From assembly GCA_958431225.1 (NCBI GenBank), contig OY288107.1, positions 1,143,501 through 1,207,500 on the forward strand: a DNA stretch of 64,000 bases, read 5' to 3'. Below the pieces are notes generated by a model, which did no database searches, was not told the DNA's origin, and saw only the letters and a list, made by a program, of their open reading frames with translations. Origin of the DNA: an uncultured Alphaproteobacteria bacterium. Lineage in GTDB: Bacteria; Pseudomonadota; Alphaproteobacteria; Puniceispirillales; UBA1172. Position numbers and translations under genes: made by a program. This document shows, one piece after another, positions 38,729 through 50,496 of the stretch; position 1 is the first letter of the stretch, and each line of letters starts with the position of its first letter.

Positions 38729-39342
38729 TTGGATGCGGGGCGCATGGGCGCGCGGGCGGCGAGGGCTACGGCGATTTTGGTGGTTAATTGCATCAGCATT
38801 TCAGCCCCTTGGGACGGCATAAAACTATCTTTGGCTTTGCCCCCTAACATCAACACCGCCGCACCGGTAGTGGCGGGGAGGTCTTGGGGCAGGGCGATGA
38901 AGGCGGCACTTGGTGGTATTTTCGGCGGCGGGGTTTTTAGGGCGGCGGCGGTGAAGGCTTGGGCGTGGGCTTTGTTGGGCGCCCCTAGAAAAATGCCGTC
39001 TTTGGCGGTGAGGCTATGTAAAAAACTTGGGGTGAGGGGGGTGCCCACATTTTCTTCTGCCAAGATGCCGTCCTTGGCGACCAACAATCCCGCCCCTGCC
39101 ACATCCAAAATAGGCGGGAGGTAGCTGCGGATAATCTGGGCGATTTCTTGGCGGGTGTTGGCGGCGAGCAGGAGCAATGCGGAATGGTAAATGCGCGCGG
39201 CGACTTCGTGATTGGCGAGGCTGTGGTCTAGTAAAATTTTCTGCTGGCGTTTTGATTCGCGCATGGCTTCTTGGGCTTTACGCACGAGCAGATGATTGAC
39301 GTTGATGACGTCGGAAGTGCTGGATTTTGTGGAATCGCCCAT
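38725..39342 (-). CDS. DUF484 family protein
   Basis: A 205-residue protein of the DUF484 (YigA) family, a GAF-like domain protein of unknown role that is commonly encoded next to xerC. An N-terminal helix rich in charged residues (KAQEAMRESKRQQKILLDHS-like) precedes the GAF-like part. The gene overlaps xerC by four bases. No enzyme motif is visible, and I infer no function beyond the conserved neighbourhood. Confidence 0.83.
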   Translation of the reverse strand: MGDSTKSSTSDVINVNHLLVRKAQEAMRESKRQQKILLDHSLANHEVAARIYHSALLLLAANTRQEIAQIIRSYLPPILDVAGAGLLVAKDGILAEENVGTPLTPSFLHSLTAKDGIFLGAPNKAHAQAFTAAALKTPPPKIPPSAAFIALPQDLPATTGAAVLMLGGKAKDSFMPSQGAEMLMQLTTKIAVALAARAPMRPASK

Positions 39343-39354
39343 GGGTTTAAGCCT

Positions 39355-40008
39355 TTAGAGGATGGATTGTCCGCTTTTTTTCCAATCTGCGGTAAATGCC
39401 TCAATGCCCTTATCGGTGAGGGGGTGTTTGAACATGGCCGTGATGATTTGGGGCGGCACCGTGGCAACATCCGCCCCTAACAACGCCGCATCCACCACAT
39501 GTTGCACCCCCCGCACCGAGGCGACCAAAATTTCCGTGGGGAAATCATAATTGGCATAGATGGCGGTGATTTCTTCAATCAACCCCATGCCGTCGGTGGC
39601 GATATCGTCCAACCTGCCGACAAAGGGCGAGATGAAACCTGCGCCGGCCTTGGCGGCGAGGAGGGCTTGTGCGGCGGAAAAACATAAGGTCACATTGACC
39701 ATAACCCCGTTATCGCTGAGCTGTTTGCAGACTAGTAAGCCGGCTTCGGTTAGGGGGACTTTGACCGCGACATTTTTGGCGATGCTGGCGAGTTTTTCGC
39801 CCTCCTTCAGCATAGTCGGCGCATCGCTGGCGGTGGCTTCGGCGCTGACCGGCCCGTCAATGATGGCGCAAATTTCGGCAATGACCTCAAGAAAATCGCG
39901 TCCTGATTTGGCAATCAATGAAGGGTTGGTGGTGACCCCATCAATCAGCCCGCTGGCGGCGAGGGCTTTAATTTCATCTATATTCGCGGTATCAAGAAAG
40001 AGTTTCAT
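39355..40008 (-). CDS. Transaldolase-like fructose-6-phosphate aldolase (TalC/Fsa family)
   Basis: A short transaldolase of 217 residues. The barrel begins [26 protein letters not shown] and the Schiff-base lysine Lys83 in [11 protein letters not shown] are diagnostic, followed by [17 protein letters not shown] and FVGRLDDI. This length class includes both fructose-6-phosphate aldolase and true transaldolase, and the two cannot be separated here. It is divergent from priA, an arrangement seen in other alphaproteobacteria. Confidence 0.92.
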   Translation of the reverse strand: MKLFLDTANIDEIKALAASGLIDGVTTNPSLIAKSGRDFLEVIAEICAIIDGPVSAEATASDAPTMLKEGEKLASIAKNVAVKVPLTEAGLLVCKQLSDNGVMVNVTLCFSAAQALLAAKAGAGFISPFVGRLDDIATDGMGLIEEITAIYANYDFPTEILVASVRGVQHVVDAALLGADVATVPPQIITAMFKHPLTDKGIEAFTADWKKSGQSIL

Positions 40009-40077
40009 CGTTTGGTATTCCTATTGGTTACGGTTGCGACTATCTTACCCGAATCAGCAGAAAGAGGAAAATGATTT

Positions 40078-42084
40078 ATGTCGGAATTTTTGCCTGAGAT
40101 GCCGATTCGCGTGTTGGTGGCGGCGAAACTGCCCCATCAAGATGGCGCGTTGACTTATCGTGCGGGGGGGGCGATGCGGGCGGGGGAGTTGGTTTCTGTG
40201 CCACTCGGCAAAAGGCAGGTGGTGGGGATGGTGCTGGGGGCGGAAGAAAAAGATACTGGCAAAATGCGATTGAAAACTGCCGAATCTTATGCCGAACCTT
40301 ACTGCCTCCCCCCGTCTATGCTCCCCTTTATAAATTGGGTGGCGGGTTGGTATATGGAAGCCCCCGGGGGCGTTTTCAAAATGGCGGTGTCGGTGCCGTC
40401 GGCTTTGAAGCCGGAAAAAGCACCTACTGATGATGCGCCTGCCGTGTCGGCTCTGCCCCCCCGCCGTGAGCCTTTGACCGAAGCACAAAATGCCGCCGCC
40501 ACGCCTTTAGTCGCGCGCATCAATAAAGGTTTTTCAGTGTCGGTGCTGGATGGCGTCACCGGTTCCGGCAAAACCGAAATTTATTTTGAGGCGGTCGCCG
40601 CCGCCCTCAAAAATGGCAAACAAGCGTTGATTTTACTCCCCGAAATTGCCCTATCAAAGAGTTTTGAGGCGCGGGTGTTGGCGCGTTTTGGCTTTGCCCC
40701 GCATCTCTGGCATTCGGGGTTGGGGGATAAGGCACGGCGGCGCGTTTGGCGTGAGGCGATTCGCGGCAAGCCTATGGTGGTGGTGGGGGCGCGTTCGGCT
40801 TTGTTTTTGCCGTTTGCCAATCTGGGGGTGATGGTGGTGGATGAGGAACATGACCTCACCTATCGCCAACAAGATGGGGTGCGTTATCATGCGCGCGATA
40901 TGGCGGTGGTGCGGGCGAAATATGCGGAAATTCCGTTGATTCTGTCTTCGGCGACACCATCTTTGGAAAGTTTGGTCAATGTGGAGGCGGGGAAATACGC
41001 GCATATCTCTTTGCCGATGCGCTATGGCGGGGCGGAATTGCCTGAAATCGCACTGGTGGATTTGCGTAAAACCCCCACCGAATCTAGGCGGTGGCTGGCG
41101 CCGCCTTTGGTGGAAGCGATGACGGCGACTCTGGCGAAAAAAGAGCAGATTTTGTTGTTTCTTAACCGCCGCGGCTATGCGCCGATGTCGCTGTGCCTAT
41201 CTTGCCGTGCGCGCATTACTTGTCCGCATTGTTCGGCTTGGTTGGTGACGCATAAAGCCGTGGGGGTGTTGCGGTGCCATCATTGCGGGCATACGACACC
41301 GCATGGGGCGGTGTGTCCTAGTTGCGGGGTGGAGGGGATGATTCTGGCGTGTGGTCCCGGGGTGGAACGGCTGGCGGAAGAAGTGGCGGCGCGTTTCCCG
41401 GAGGCACGTTTGGGGGTGTTTTCTAGCGATACTATTACCACGCCGAAACAAGCGGCGGCATTTTTTGATGCGGTGCATCAAGGCGCATTAGACATTATTA
41501 TCGGCACACAGATGATTGCCAAAGGGCATCATTTCCCCGATTTGACGCTGGTTGGCGTGGTGGATGCGGATCTTGGATTAGGCGGGGGGCTAGGTGCTGG
41601 CGATTTGCGGGGGGCGGAATTGAGTTGGCAATTATTGGCACAAGTGGCAGGGCGTGCCGGGCGGGCATCCCGGGCGGGGCGGGTGTTATTGCAAACCGCT
41701 AACCCCGAATCGCGCGTGTTGCAAAGCCTCATTCAAGGCGACCGCGATGGCTTTATCGCCGCAGAAAAAGCCGAACGCCACGCCGCCGCGATGCCCCCTT
41801 ATGGGCGCCTCGCCGGGGTGATTCTGTCGGCGCGTAATGAGGATGCGTTGGGGCGATTCGCACAGCAACTCGCTGGGGCTTGGCCGCATTATGCGGAAAT
41901 TTTGTTGTTGGGTCCGGCCCCGGCACCGATCAGGCTGTTGCGCGGACAGCATCGGGTGCGTTTTCTGCTCAAAACCGCGCGTGAGGTGAATTTACAGCGC
42001 GCTATTGCGACGTGGCTCAAAGCCGTGAAAATCCCCGCTTCTATCCAATGCCAAGTGGATATTGACCCGGTTAGTTTTTTCTAG
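40078..42084 (+). CDS. priA: Primosomal protein N' (replication restart helicase PriA)
   Basis: PriA restarts stalled forks by loading the replisome. The 668 residues include Walker A VTGSGKTE (near 160), DEEH (near 256), LNRRGYAP, the eight-cysteine zinc module (CLSC, CPHC, CHHC, CPSC; about 373-420) and GTQMIAKGHHFPDLTLVGVVDAD. The N-terminal 3'-OH binding domain is shorter than in E. coli. GAGGAAA lies upstream of the start. The atp genes follow after a 97-bp gap. Confidence 0.96.
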   Translation: MSEFLPEMPIRVLVAAKLPHQDGALTYRAGGAMRAGELVSVPLGKRQVVGMVLGAEEKDTGKMRLKTAESYAEPYCLPPSMLPFINWVAGWYMEAPGGVFKMAVSVPSALKPEKAPTDDAPAVSALPPRREPLTEAQNAAATPLVARINKGFSVSVLDGVTGSGKTEIYFEAVAAALKNGKQALILLPEIALSKSFEARVLARFGFAPHLWHSGLGDKARRRVWREAIRGKPMVVVGARSALFLPFANLGVMVVDEEHDLTYRQQDGVRYHARDMAVVRAKYAEIPLILSSATPSLESLVNVEAGKYAHISLPMRYGGAELPEIALVDLRKTPTESRRWLAPPLVEAMTATLAKKEQILLFLNRRGYAPMSLCLSCRARITCPHCSAWLVTHKAVGVLRCHHCGHTTPHGAVCPSCGVEGMILACGPGVERLAEEVAARFPEARLGVFSSDTITTPKQAAAFFDAVHQGALDIIIGTQMIAKGHHFPDLTLVGVVDADLGLGGGLGAGDLRGAELSWQLLAQVAGRAGRASRAGRVLLQTANPESRVLQSLIQGDRDGFIAAEKAERHAAAMPPYGRLAGVILSARNEDALGRFAQQLAGAWPHYAEILLLGPAPAPIRLLRGQHRVRFLLKTAREVNLQRAIATWLKAVKIPASIQCQVDIDPVSFF

Positions 42085-42116
42085 TTCCTGACCCCCCCCT
42101 TTTTTCGCCTTTAATG

Positions 42117-42145
42117 TTGCGTTAGGCGATTTCGTGTGATAGCAA
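42117..42145 (+). promoter_or_regulatory. Weak candidate promoter for atpHAGDC
   Basis: TTGCGT (42117-42122) and TAGCAA (42140-42145) are 17 bases apart in the gap between priA and atpH. The match to consensus is modest, so this is tentative. Confidence 0.25.
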
Positions 42146-42181
42146 GCATCAAGATTTTATGACTTTTTGGGGTTACTAACC

Positions 42182-42733
42182 ATGGCGTATAGTTCTGCTA
42201 TTGCTAAGAGATATGTTAAGGCGCTGTTTGAGCTGGCGGATGCGGGCGGTAAGGTTGATGCTATCGCTAAAAATTTCCGCGACCTGGACGCCATCATGAG
42301 CGAATCAGCCGAGTTGCGCCGTATGATGGAAGGTTCAAGCATCGCCCGCCCCCGCCAAAAAGACGCGATGAGCGCGATTCTTGGGCGTGCTGGGGCGGAT
42401 GCGCTGATGTTGCAATTTATCGGCATCCTGTGTTTGAATGGGCGCCTATCTATTCTGCCGCAAATTACCAAAGAATTTCTCGCCGATTTGGCGAAAAGAC
42501 GCGGGGAGGTTTCTGCGGAAGTCATCTCTGCGGCGGTGCTTGATGCCAGTCATCAAGCGCATATCACCGAAGCGATTTCCCGAATCACCCAAAGCGATAA
42601 AGTCGCGTTGCGTGCTTCGGTGGATGCTTCGCTCATTGGCGGGTTGGTGGTGCGCATCGGCTCGCGTATGATTGACACGTCAATTAAAACGAAACTAAAT
42701 CGGCTTGAAGCCGCAATGAAGGGTGTTGGGTAA
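42182..42733 (+). CDS. atpH: ATP synthase F1 subunit delta
   Basis: Delta links F1 to the peripheral stalk. The 183 residues begin [18 protein letters not shown], the family signature, and end with the [19 protein letters not shown] strand motif. I start at ATG 42182; the five extra codons from TTG 42167 are not family-like. Its TAA overlaps the atpA ATG. The F0 genes are not present; in alphaproteobacteria they form a separate cluster. Confidence 0.95.
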   Translation: MAYSSAIAKRYVKALFELADAGGKVDAIAKNFRDLDAIMSESAELRRMMEGSSIARPRQKDAMSAILGRAGADALMLQFIGILCLNGRLSILPQITKEFLADLAKRRGEVSAEVISAAVLDASHQAHITEAISRITQSDKVALRASVDASLIGGLVVRIGSRMIDTSIKTKLNRLEAAMKGVG

Positions 42734-44268
42734 TGGATATTCGCGCCGCTGAAATTTCAGCAATTCTCAAAGAACAAATCGCCAATTTTGGCAGTGAAGC
42801 CCAAGTCGCTGAGGTCGGGCGCGTGCTTTCCGTAGGGGATGGCATCGCCCGCGTCTATGGGCTTGATGAAGTGCGGGCAGGGGAGATGGTAGAATTTGAT
42901 GGGGGCATCAAAGGCATGGCATTGAACCTTGAAAGCGATAATGTCGGCATCGTGATTTTCGGCGATGACCGCGCTATCAGCGAAGGCACGATTGTGCGGC
43001 GCACCGGGGCGATTGTTGATGCGCCTGCGGGCAAAGGATTATTGGGGCGTGTGGTCGATGGGCTTGGCAACCCGATTGACGGCAAAGGCCCGATTAAGGA
43101 CGCCGAACGCCGCCGCGTTGAGGTCAAAGCCCCGGGCATCATGCCGCGCAAATCCGTGCATGAGCCGATGCAGACGGGGCTGAAAGCCATTGATAGCCTC
43201 ATCCCTATCGGGCGCGGGCAACGCGAGTTGATTATCGGCGACCGCCAAACCGGCAAAACCGCGATTGCCATTGATGCCTTTATCAACCAAAAATCCGTCA
43301 ATGAGGCGGCGGGGAAAGATGATAAGAAAAAACTTTTTTGCATTTATGTGGCGGTGGGGCAAAAACGTTCCACGGTGGCACAGATTGTGCGTTCTTTGGA
43401 AGAAAACGGCGCCATGGAGTATTCTATTGTTGTCGCGGCAACCGCCTCCGACCCGGCGCCGTTGCAGTTTATCGCACCCTATACGGCTTGTGCCATGGGC
43501 GAGTATTTCCGCGATAATGGTATGCATGCGGTGATCGTCTATGATGACCTGTCCAAACAAGCGGTGGCGTATCGCCAAATGTCGTTGCTGTTGCGGCGTC
43601 CGCCGGGGCGTGAGGCCTATCCCGGGGATGTGTTTTATCTGCATTCGCGCCTGTTGGAACGTGCGGCGAAACTCAATGAGGATAATGGCGAAGGCTCGCT
43701 AACCGCCCTGCCGGTGATTGAAACCCAAGGCGGTGATGTGTCGGCATTTATCCCCACCAATGTGATTTCTATCACCGATGGGCAGATTTTTCTTGAAACC
43801 GATTTATTCTATCAAGGCATTCGTCCTGCCGTCAATGTCGGGCTATCCGTGAGCCGTGTTGGCTCTGCCGCCCAAGTCAAGGCGATGAAACAAGTCGCCG
43901 GCTCTATCAAATTGGAATTGGCGCAATATCGGGAGATGGCGGCGTTCGCACAATTTGCTTCGGATATGGATGCGGCGACGCGCAAATTGCTCGACCGCGG
44001 GGCGCGTTTGACCGAATTGCTCAAACAACCCCAATACGCACCGATGCCGATTGAAGAACAGGTGGTAGCGATTTTTGCCGGGGTTAATGGCTATCTTGAT
44101 AATCTGGCTCTGGAACAGGTGGGGGCTTTTGAAAGCGGTTTGCTGGCGCATATGCGTGGGGGCGGGGCAAGCATCCTCAAAGCCATCCGTGAGGAAAAAT
44201 CAATCTCCGATGATACGAATAAAAAACTCAGTGGCGAGATTGAAGTTTTTGTTAAGAATTTTGTTTAA
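42733..44268 (+). CDS. atpA: ATP synthase F1 subunit alpha
   Basis: The regulatory nucleotide-binding subunit, 511 residues. The P-loop GDRQTGKTA is near 169-177, and [23 protein letters not shown] is the standard alpha segment. [10 protein letters not shown] at the N-terminus contacts delta. Overlap with atpH (TAATG) and a 29-base gap before atpG. Confidence 0.98.
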   Translation: MDIRAAEISAILKEQIANFGSEAQVAEVGRVLSVGDGIARVYGLDEVRAGEMVEFDGGIKGMALNLESDNVGIVIFGDDRAISEGTIVRRTGAIVDAPAGKGLLGRVVDGLGNPIDGKGPIKDAERRRVEVKAPGIMPRKSVHEPMQTGLKAIDSLIPIGRGQRELIIGDRQTGKTAIAIDAFINQKSVNEAAGKDDKKKLFCIYVAVGQKRSTVAQIVRSLEENGAMEYSIVVAATASDPAPLQFIAPYTACAMGEYFRDNGMHAVIVYDDLSKQAVAYRQMSLLLRRPPGREAYPGDVFYLHSRLLERAAKLNEDNGEGSLTALPVIETQGGDVSAFIPTNVISITDGQIFLETDLFYQGIRPAVNVGLSVSRVGSAAQVKAMKQVAGSIKLELAQYREMAAFAQFASDMDAATRKLLDRGARLTELLKQPQYAPMPIEEQVVAIFAGVNGYLDNLALEQVGAFESGLLAHMRGGGASILKAIREEKSISDDTNKKLSGEIEVFVKNFV

Positions 44269-44297
44269 CTTCCGATTCTAATTAGGACTGACTTTCG

Positions 44298-45176
44298 ATG
44301 GCGAATTTGAAAGATTTGAAAAACCGCATCCGCAGCGTCAAATCCACGCAGAAAATTACCTCTGCCATGAAGATGGTGGCGGCGGCGAAATTGCGGCGCG
44401 CCCAAGATAATGCCGAAGCGGCGCGCCCCTATGCCGCGCGCATGGGGGCGATGATTCAAAATCTGGGGCAGAAAGCCGCCCCCGAAACCGCCCCGGCACT
44501 GTTGGTTGGCACCGGCGATGATAAGCGGGTTTTACTGGTGGTGGTATCGGCTGACCGCGGGCTGTGTGGGGGTTTTAATGGCGGCATTATTCGCACCGCC
44601 CGCCGTGAAGTGGAGGCGTTGGAAAGCGCCGGCAAAAGCGTTGAGGTGATGATGGTTGGGCGCAAGGCTAGCGATGCCCTCAAACGCGAATTGGGCGAGA
44701 AAATTATTGATTCGCGCGAGGGTGTGCAAGGCACGGCGGTGGCATTCGCCGAGATTGATAGCATCGCCGAAGTGATTCGGGCGCGCCTCAAAGAAGGGGC
44801 GTTAGACCGCTGTGTGATTCTCTATAATCGCTTCATCTCGGCGATTACCCAAGAGGTGACTTTGAGTACGTTGATTCCGGTGGAACTGCCCGAGAATGCC
44901 GAAACTGAAACGCCATCGGTAGCACCTTACGAATATGAGCCGTCCGAACATGCGGTGCTTGAAGATTTATTGCCGCGCAATCTCAGCACGCAAATTTACA
45001 CGGCAATTTTGGAAAGTTCGGCTAGCGAGCTGGCGGCGCGCATGACGGCGATGGATAACGCTACGCGCAATGCTGGCGATTTGATTGACCGCCTAACCAT
45101 GCAATATAATCGCACACGCCAAGCGGCGATTACGACCGAATTGATTGAAATTATTTCCGGGGCAGAAGCCCTCTAA
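44298..45176 (+). CDS. atpG: ATP synthase F1 subunit gamma
   Basis: The central rotor shaft, 292 residues. MANLKDLKNRIRSVKSTQKITSAMKMVAAAKLRRAQ-like N-terminal coiled-coil helix, SADRGLCGGFN, and the C-terminal helix with ASELAARMTAMDNATRNAGDLID are diagnostic. Normal length and composition. Confidence 0.98.
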   Translation: MANLKDLKNRIRSVKSTQKITSAMKMVAAAKLRRAQDNAEAARPYAARMGAMIQNLGQKAAPETAPALLVGTGDDKRVLLVVVSADRGLCGGFNGGIIRTARREVEALESAGKSVEVMMVGRKASDALKRELGEKIIDSREGVQGTAVAFAEIDSIAEVIRARLKEGALDRCVILYNRFISAITQEVTLSTLIPVELPENAETETPSVAPYEYEPSEHAVLEDLLPRNLSTQIYTAILESSASELAARMTAMDNATRNAGDLIDRLTMQYNRTRQAAITTELIEIISGAEAL

Positions 45177-46625
<1,449 letters not shown>

Positions 46626-46661
46626 TGATTCACTATCAAAACGTGAAAGGGCATCAAGGAC

Positions 46662-47039
46662 ATGGCAACGGACATGACAACAGCATTTGAATTAGTGACG
46701 CCAGCACGGGTGATGCTGGCAGTGGATGCGCGCATGGTGGTGGTGCCGGGCGCGCTTGGGTTGTTTGGGGTGTTGCCCCGCCATGCGCCTACCATTTCTA
46801 CCCTGAAACGCGGGGTGGTTTCGGTCTATGTTGATGGGCAGACCCATGCGCGCATTATGGTTGATGGCGGTGTTGCTGATGTGACCGAGGAACGTTGCAC
46901 GGTGCTCGCCGAACGTGCGGTCAATTTGGATAGCACCAGTTCGGCAGAGCTTGAAGCCATGCGTAAGGATGCCGAAGCCGCTGGCGATGCAGATGCGGCG
47001 GCGTTCTATGATGCCAGCCTTGCCTTATCAGCACAATAA
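46662..47039 (+). CDS. atpC: ATP synthase F1 subunit epsilon
   Basis: The rotor and inhibitory subunit, 125 residues. The beta-sandwich has the pattern ELVTPARVML, GALGLFGVLPRHAPTISTLKRGVV and VDGGVADVTEERCTVLAERAV. The C-terminal helix is short. It converges with rppH and their ends overlap by 12 bases, without a hairpin terminator. Confidence 0.95.
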   Translation: MATDMTTAFELVTPARVMLAVDARMVVVPGALGLFGVLPRHAPTISTLKRGVVSVYVDGQTHARIMVDGGVADVTEERCTVLAERAVNLDSTSSAELEAMRKDAEAAGDADAAAFYDASLALSAQ

Positions 47040-47510
47040 ATCGTTAAAATCTTCCAGCAACTGCTCATAGACTTGGCGTTTGAAGGGGGCGGCGAGGGCG
47101 GGTAGGGACGCCGCCGATGCCCACCGCCATGCGCGGAATTCCGGGTGCTTGGTGTTGATATTGATATCGTCATCACTGCCACGATATTGGAACGCCAGCC
47201 ATTTTTGCGTCTGCCCTTGATATTTGCCGTCCCACAGCCGATTGGCTAAATTTTCGGGGATGTTGTAGTTCAGCCATGCGCTATGTTCGCGCAGTAATTC
47301 GGCGTTGTCGGTGCCGATTTCTTCTAGCATTTCGCGCAACGCCGCCTCAACCGCGTTTTCGCCGCGGTCAATCCCGCCTTGGGGCATCTGCCACGCCTCG
47401 CCGTGATTATCTAGGCGTTGCCCGACAAAAACCTGCTTGGCGTCATTGATTAAAATAATACCGACACAGGGGCGGAATGGACGGCTGATATAACTGACAT
47501 GGGGCGCCAT
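47028..47510 (-). CDS. rppH: RNA pyrophosphohydrolase RppH (Nudix)
   Basis: RppH removes pyrophosphate from the 5' end of mRNAs and triggers decay. The Nudix box is complete: GGIDRGENAVEAALREMLEE at about residues 45-64. YRPCVGI-like (FRPCVGIILIND) and the C-terminal WLAFQYRG are typical of RppH. I start at ATG 47510, which shares a base with the ctpA stop (TAATG) and gives the usual 160 residues; an ATG at 47531 lies inside ctpA. Confidence 0.93.
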   Translation of the reverse strand: MAPHVSYISRPFRPCVGIILINDAKQVFVGQRLDNHGEAWQMPQGGIDRGENAVEAALREMLEEIGTDNAELLREHSAWLNYNIPENLANRLWDGKYQGQTQKWLAFQYRGSDDDININTKHPEFRAWRWASAASLPALAAPFKRQVYEQLLEDFNDLLC

Positions 47511-48886
47511 TATTTGCCCCAAATGCGCCAAGCGTTTAATACATCCACGGCGCGGGCGAGTTGGTAGTCTTGGATGGCTTCGGTATTGTCATCGGTGTTT
47601 TCATCGGGGGCGGTATTGCCATCAGCATTATTGGGAGCATCGCCATTAACCAACGCACCTCGGAGGTCTTCTTCGCGGAATTCACCGCCATCTATGCCCT
47701 CAACCCGCGCCGGTTCAACGACAATATCCGGGGTGATTCCTGTGCCTTGGATGGATAGTCCCGAAGGCGTGTAATAGCGTGCGGTGGTTAGGCGCATGGT
47801 GTCATTGGTGCGGATGGTGATGATGCTCTGCACCGAACCTTTGCCGAATGAGCGCGTCCCCATAATCAGCGCGCGTCCGTGGTCTTTGAACGCCCCGGCG
47901 ACAATTTCCGAAGCCGATGCCGACCCCGAATTGATCAGCACAACAATCGGCAAGCCATCCAACAAATCGCCTCTACGTGCCGAAAATCGCGCGGCGGATG
48001 CCGGCTCGCGTCCGCGTGTGGAAACAATCTCGCCGTGTTCAAGAAAGGCATCGCTGACGGCAATCGCCTCCGCCAACAGCCCCCCGGGATTGTTGCGTAA
48101 ATCCAACACCAAGCCGGTTAGATTTTTGCCGTGTTCGGCTTTGAGTTCGCGCACGGCTTTTTTTAATCCCGGGGTGGTTTGCGCGCTAAAAGTGGTGATG
48201 CGGATATAGCCGACACTGCCAAAACTTTCATGGCGGACGCTGCGCATTTTAATCACCGCCCGCACAAGGGTGATATCAAAAACAGGTTGCTCGCCGCGTT
48301 TGACGCTGACGGTGACTTCGCTATCAATATCCCCGCGCATCAGTGCCACCGCTTCGTTGAGGTCCAACCCCAACACCGTCTCGCCATCAATGCCGATAAT
48401 CAAATCCCCCGAAAGAATGCCAGCTTCGGCGGCGGGGGTGTCGTCAATGGGGGCGATGACTTTAATAAAGCCGTCCTCCATGGTGATCTCAATGCCTAAA
48501 CCGCCGAATTCCCCGCGCGTGCGTTCCTGAATCTGGTCAAGGTCTTCGGGGCTGAGAAAATTAGAATGCGGGTCAAGCGCGCTAAGCATACCATTGATGG
48601 CGGCGCGCACTAATGCTTCCGCCTCAACGGGTTCCACGTAATGATAGCGGATGCTTTCAAACACCTCGCCAAAACGTTCTAACTCGGCAAAGATGGCTTT
48701 GGGGTCTTCGGATTGCCCTTTTGATGGAGTGCTGGCAAGCCCGAAAGCGAGCGCGCAAAGCCCTAGCCCAATAAGCCCAAGGCAAATGTGTCGCCATGAA
48801 ATAGTCCATGAAGCTGGAAATGCTTTTGAAAGAAATTTTTGCATAAAAATCATCCGCGAAGCTAAAATAGCACCCATTTTGCCCAT
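47510..48886 (-). CDS. ctpA: Carboxy-terminal processing protease CtpA (S41 family)
   Basis: A periplasmic serine protease of the Prc/CtpA group that trims C-termini of cell-envelope proteins. A signal or anchor segment (ICLGLIGLGLCALAFGLAS) is near residues 34-52, a PDZ domain covers about 120-195, and the catalytic serine and lysine are in SGSASASEIVAGA (near 318) and SFGKGSVQ (near 348). A C-terminal tail is rich in asparagine and aspartate. The start may instead be ATG 48853 or 48844, which would shorten the N-terminus. It lies between gpmI and rppH. Confidence 0.92.
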   Translation of the reverse strand: MGKMGAILASRMIFMQKFLSKAFPASWTISWRHICLGLIGLGLCALAFGLASTPSKGQSEDPKAIFAELERFGEVFESIRYHYVEPVEAEALVRAAINGMLSALDPHSNFLSPEDLDQIQERTRGEFGGLGIEITMEDGFIKVIAPIDDTPAAEAGILSGDLIIGIDGETVLGLDLNEAVALMRGDIDSEVTVSVKRGEQPVFDITLVRAVIKMRSVRHESFGSVGYIRITTFSAQTTPGLKKAVRELKAEHGKNLTGLVLDLRNNPGGLLAEAIAVSDAFLEHGEIVSTRGREPASAARFSARRGDLLDGLPIVVLINSGSASASEIVAGAFKDHGRALIMGTRSFGKGSVQSIITIRTNDTMRLTTARYYTPSGLSIQGTGITPDIVVEPARVEGIDGGEFREEDLRGALVNGDAPNNADGNTAPDENTDDNTEAIQDYQLARAVDVLNAWRIWGK

Positions 48887-48901
48887 AGAATAGCGCGAAA
48901 A

Positions 48902-50476
48902 TCAAGGCGATTCTATATTTAGTAGCGATGTGCCGGTCATTTCATCGGGTATCGCTAGCCCTAATAGCGTCAAAATGGACGGGGCTAAATCGCTCAAATT
49001 GCCAGATTTGAGGCGCGCATGGGGCGGGGCGCCAAGCCAATAAAGCGGCACCGGATTGGTGGTATGGGCGGTATGGGGGGCTTGGCTGGCTTCGTCCCAC
49101 ATGGTCTCGCAGTTGCCGTGATCTGCCGTCAATAGCATGGCACCCCCGGCGGCATCTAGGGCTTTGATGGTGGCACCGATGGCGGTATCTATGGTTTCAA
49201 CGGCGGTGATCGCGGCGGCGAGGTCGCCTGTATGCCCCACCATATCGGCATTGGCGAAATTGACGATGATGAGTTCGTGCTCGCGGGCGGTGATGGCGGT
49301 GATGAGCGCATCAAGCACTTTTTCCGCGCTCATTTCGGGTTGCAAATCATAGGTAGCGACTTGCGGTGAGGGGATGAGGTGCCGTGATTCGCCCGCGTGC
49401 GGGACCTCGTTGCCGCCATTTAAGAAAAACGTGATATGGGGATATTTTTCGGTTTCGGCTAGGCGTAATTGGCGCAATCCCGCCGCGGCAACGACAGCAC
49501 CTAGCGTGTCGGTGAGGCGGCGGGGGGGGAACAGAATTTTGGCTTTGGCATCAAGGGTTTTTTCATAGGGGGTCATGAAAATAGTGGTGGATAATGCGGG
49601 GGCGGGGTTGGATTCATCTTGATGCCCCGCATCGGGATGCTCGTTAAACAACATGCTGAGTAATTGGCGCACGCGGTCGGCGCGGAAATTTGCCATGATT
49701 AACCCGTCGCCTTTCTGCATTCCCGCATAATTGCCGATAATGGCGGGGCGGAAAAATTCATCGCTCTCGCCGCGTTTTTCGGCGGCGGCGATGGCGGTTT
49801 CGGGCGCGTCAAAATGATGCGCGGCTTGGGCGTGGGCGATGGCGCGGAAACTCAATTCCGTGCGTTGCCAACGTTGGTCGCGGTCCATGGCGTAATAGCG
49901 TCCGCATATACTAGCGATGCGCGCCGCTTTCGGCAAACGCGCCTGCAACCATGCAAAATCTTTTTCGGCATTGCCCGGCAAAGCATCACGCCCATCGGTG
50001 AAAAGATGTAGCCAGATTTGTGTCTCAGACACTGTTCCGCGTTCCGCCCCCCGTTGTGCCATGGCTTCGGTCAGGGTTAGGATATGCGCGCGATGGCTAT
50101 GCACACCGCCTTGGGACAGCATGCCAAGAATATGCACCGCCCCATCATGCGCGCGCAAGGATTCAGAAAAATCATCTAAAAGCGGATGCGCCGCCAATGC
50201 GCCGCTTTCCACATCAGCATTTATCCGCACCAAATCCTGTTCAATGACGCGCCCCGCCCCGATGGTGAGATGCCCGGTTTCGGAATTGCCCACCTGCCCC
50301 GGAGGTAGGCCCACCGCGCCTTCGGAGGCATCAAGAAACGCTTTCGGTGCGTTGGCATCAAGCCCATCTATCACCGGCGTTTTTGCCAAGCGCACGGCGT
50401 TATGTTCCACCGCCTCACTATGCCCCCAGCCATCCATAATCGCCAAGATAACAGGTTTTTTTATGGGTAGTATCAT
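48902..50476 (-). CDS. gpmI: 2,3-bisphosphoglycerate-independent phosphoglycerate mutase
   Basis: iPGM interconverts 3- and 2-phosphoglycerate using two Mn ions and a serine. It is an alkaline-phosphatase superfamily enzyme of 524 residues. AIMDGWGHS near 12-20 has the metal aspartate; the phosphorylated Ser65 is in VGNSETGHL; FTDGRDALP and the C-terminal LTADHGNCE are also family motifs. 20 bases separate it from rlmH. Confidence 0.97.
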   Translation of the reverse strand: MILPIKKPVILAIMDGWGHSEAVEHNAVRLAKTPVIDGLDANAPKAFLDASEGAVGLPPGQVGNSETGHLTIGAGRVIEQDLVRINADVESGALAAHPLLDDFSESLRAHDGAVHILGMLSQGGVHSHRAHILTLTEAMAQRGAERGTVSETQIWLHLFTDGRDALPGNAEKDFAWLQARLPKAARIASICGRYYAMDRDQRWQRTELSFRAIAHAQAAHHFDAPETAIAAAEKRGESDEFFRPAIIGNYAGMQKGDGLIMANFRADRVRQLLSMLFNEHPDAGHQDESNPAPALSTTIFMTPYEKTLDAKAKILFPPRRLTDTLGAVVAAAGLRQLRLAETEKYPHITFFLNGGNEVPHAGESRHLIPSPQVATYDLQPEMSAEKVLDALITAITAREHELIIVNFANADMVGHTGDLAAAITAVETIDTAIGATIKALDAAGGAMLLTADHGNCETMWDEASQAPHTAHTTNPVPLYWLGAPPHARLKSGNLSDLAPSILTLLGLAIPDEMTGTSLLNIESP

Positions 50477-50496
50477 CGTATCATCTTACGCTAATT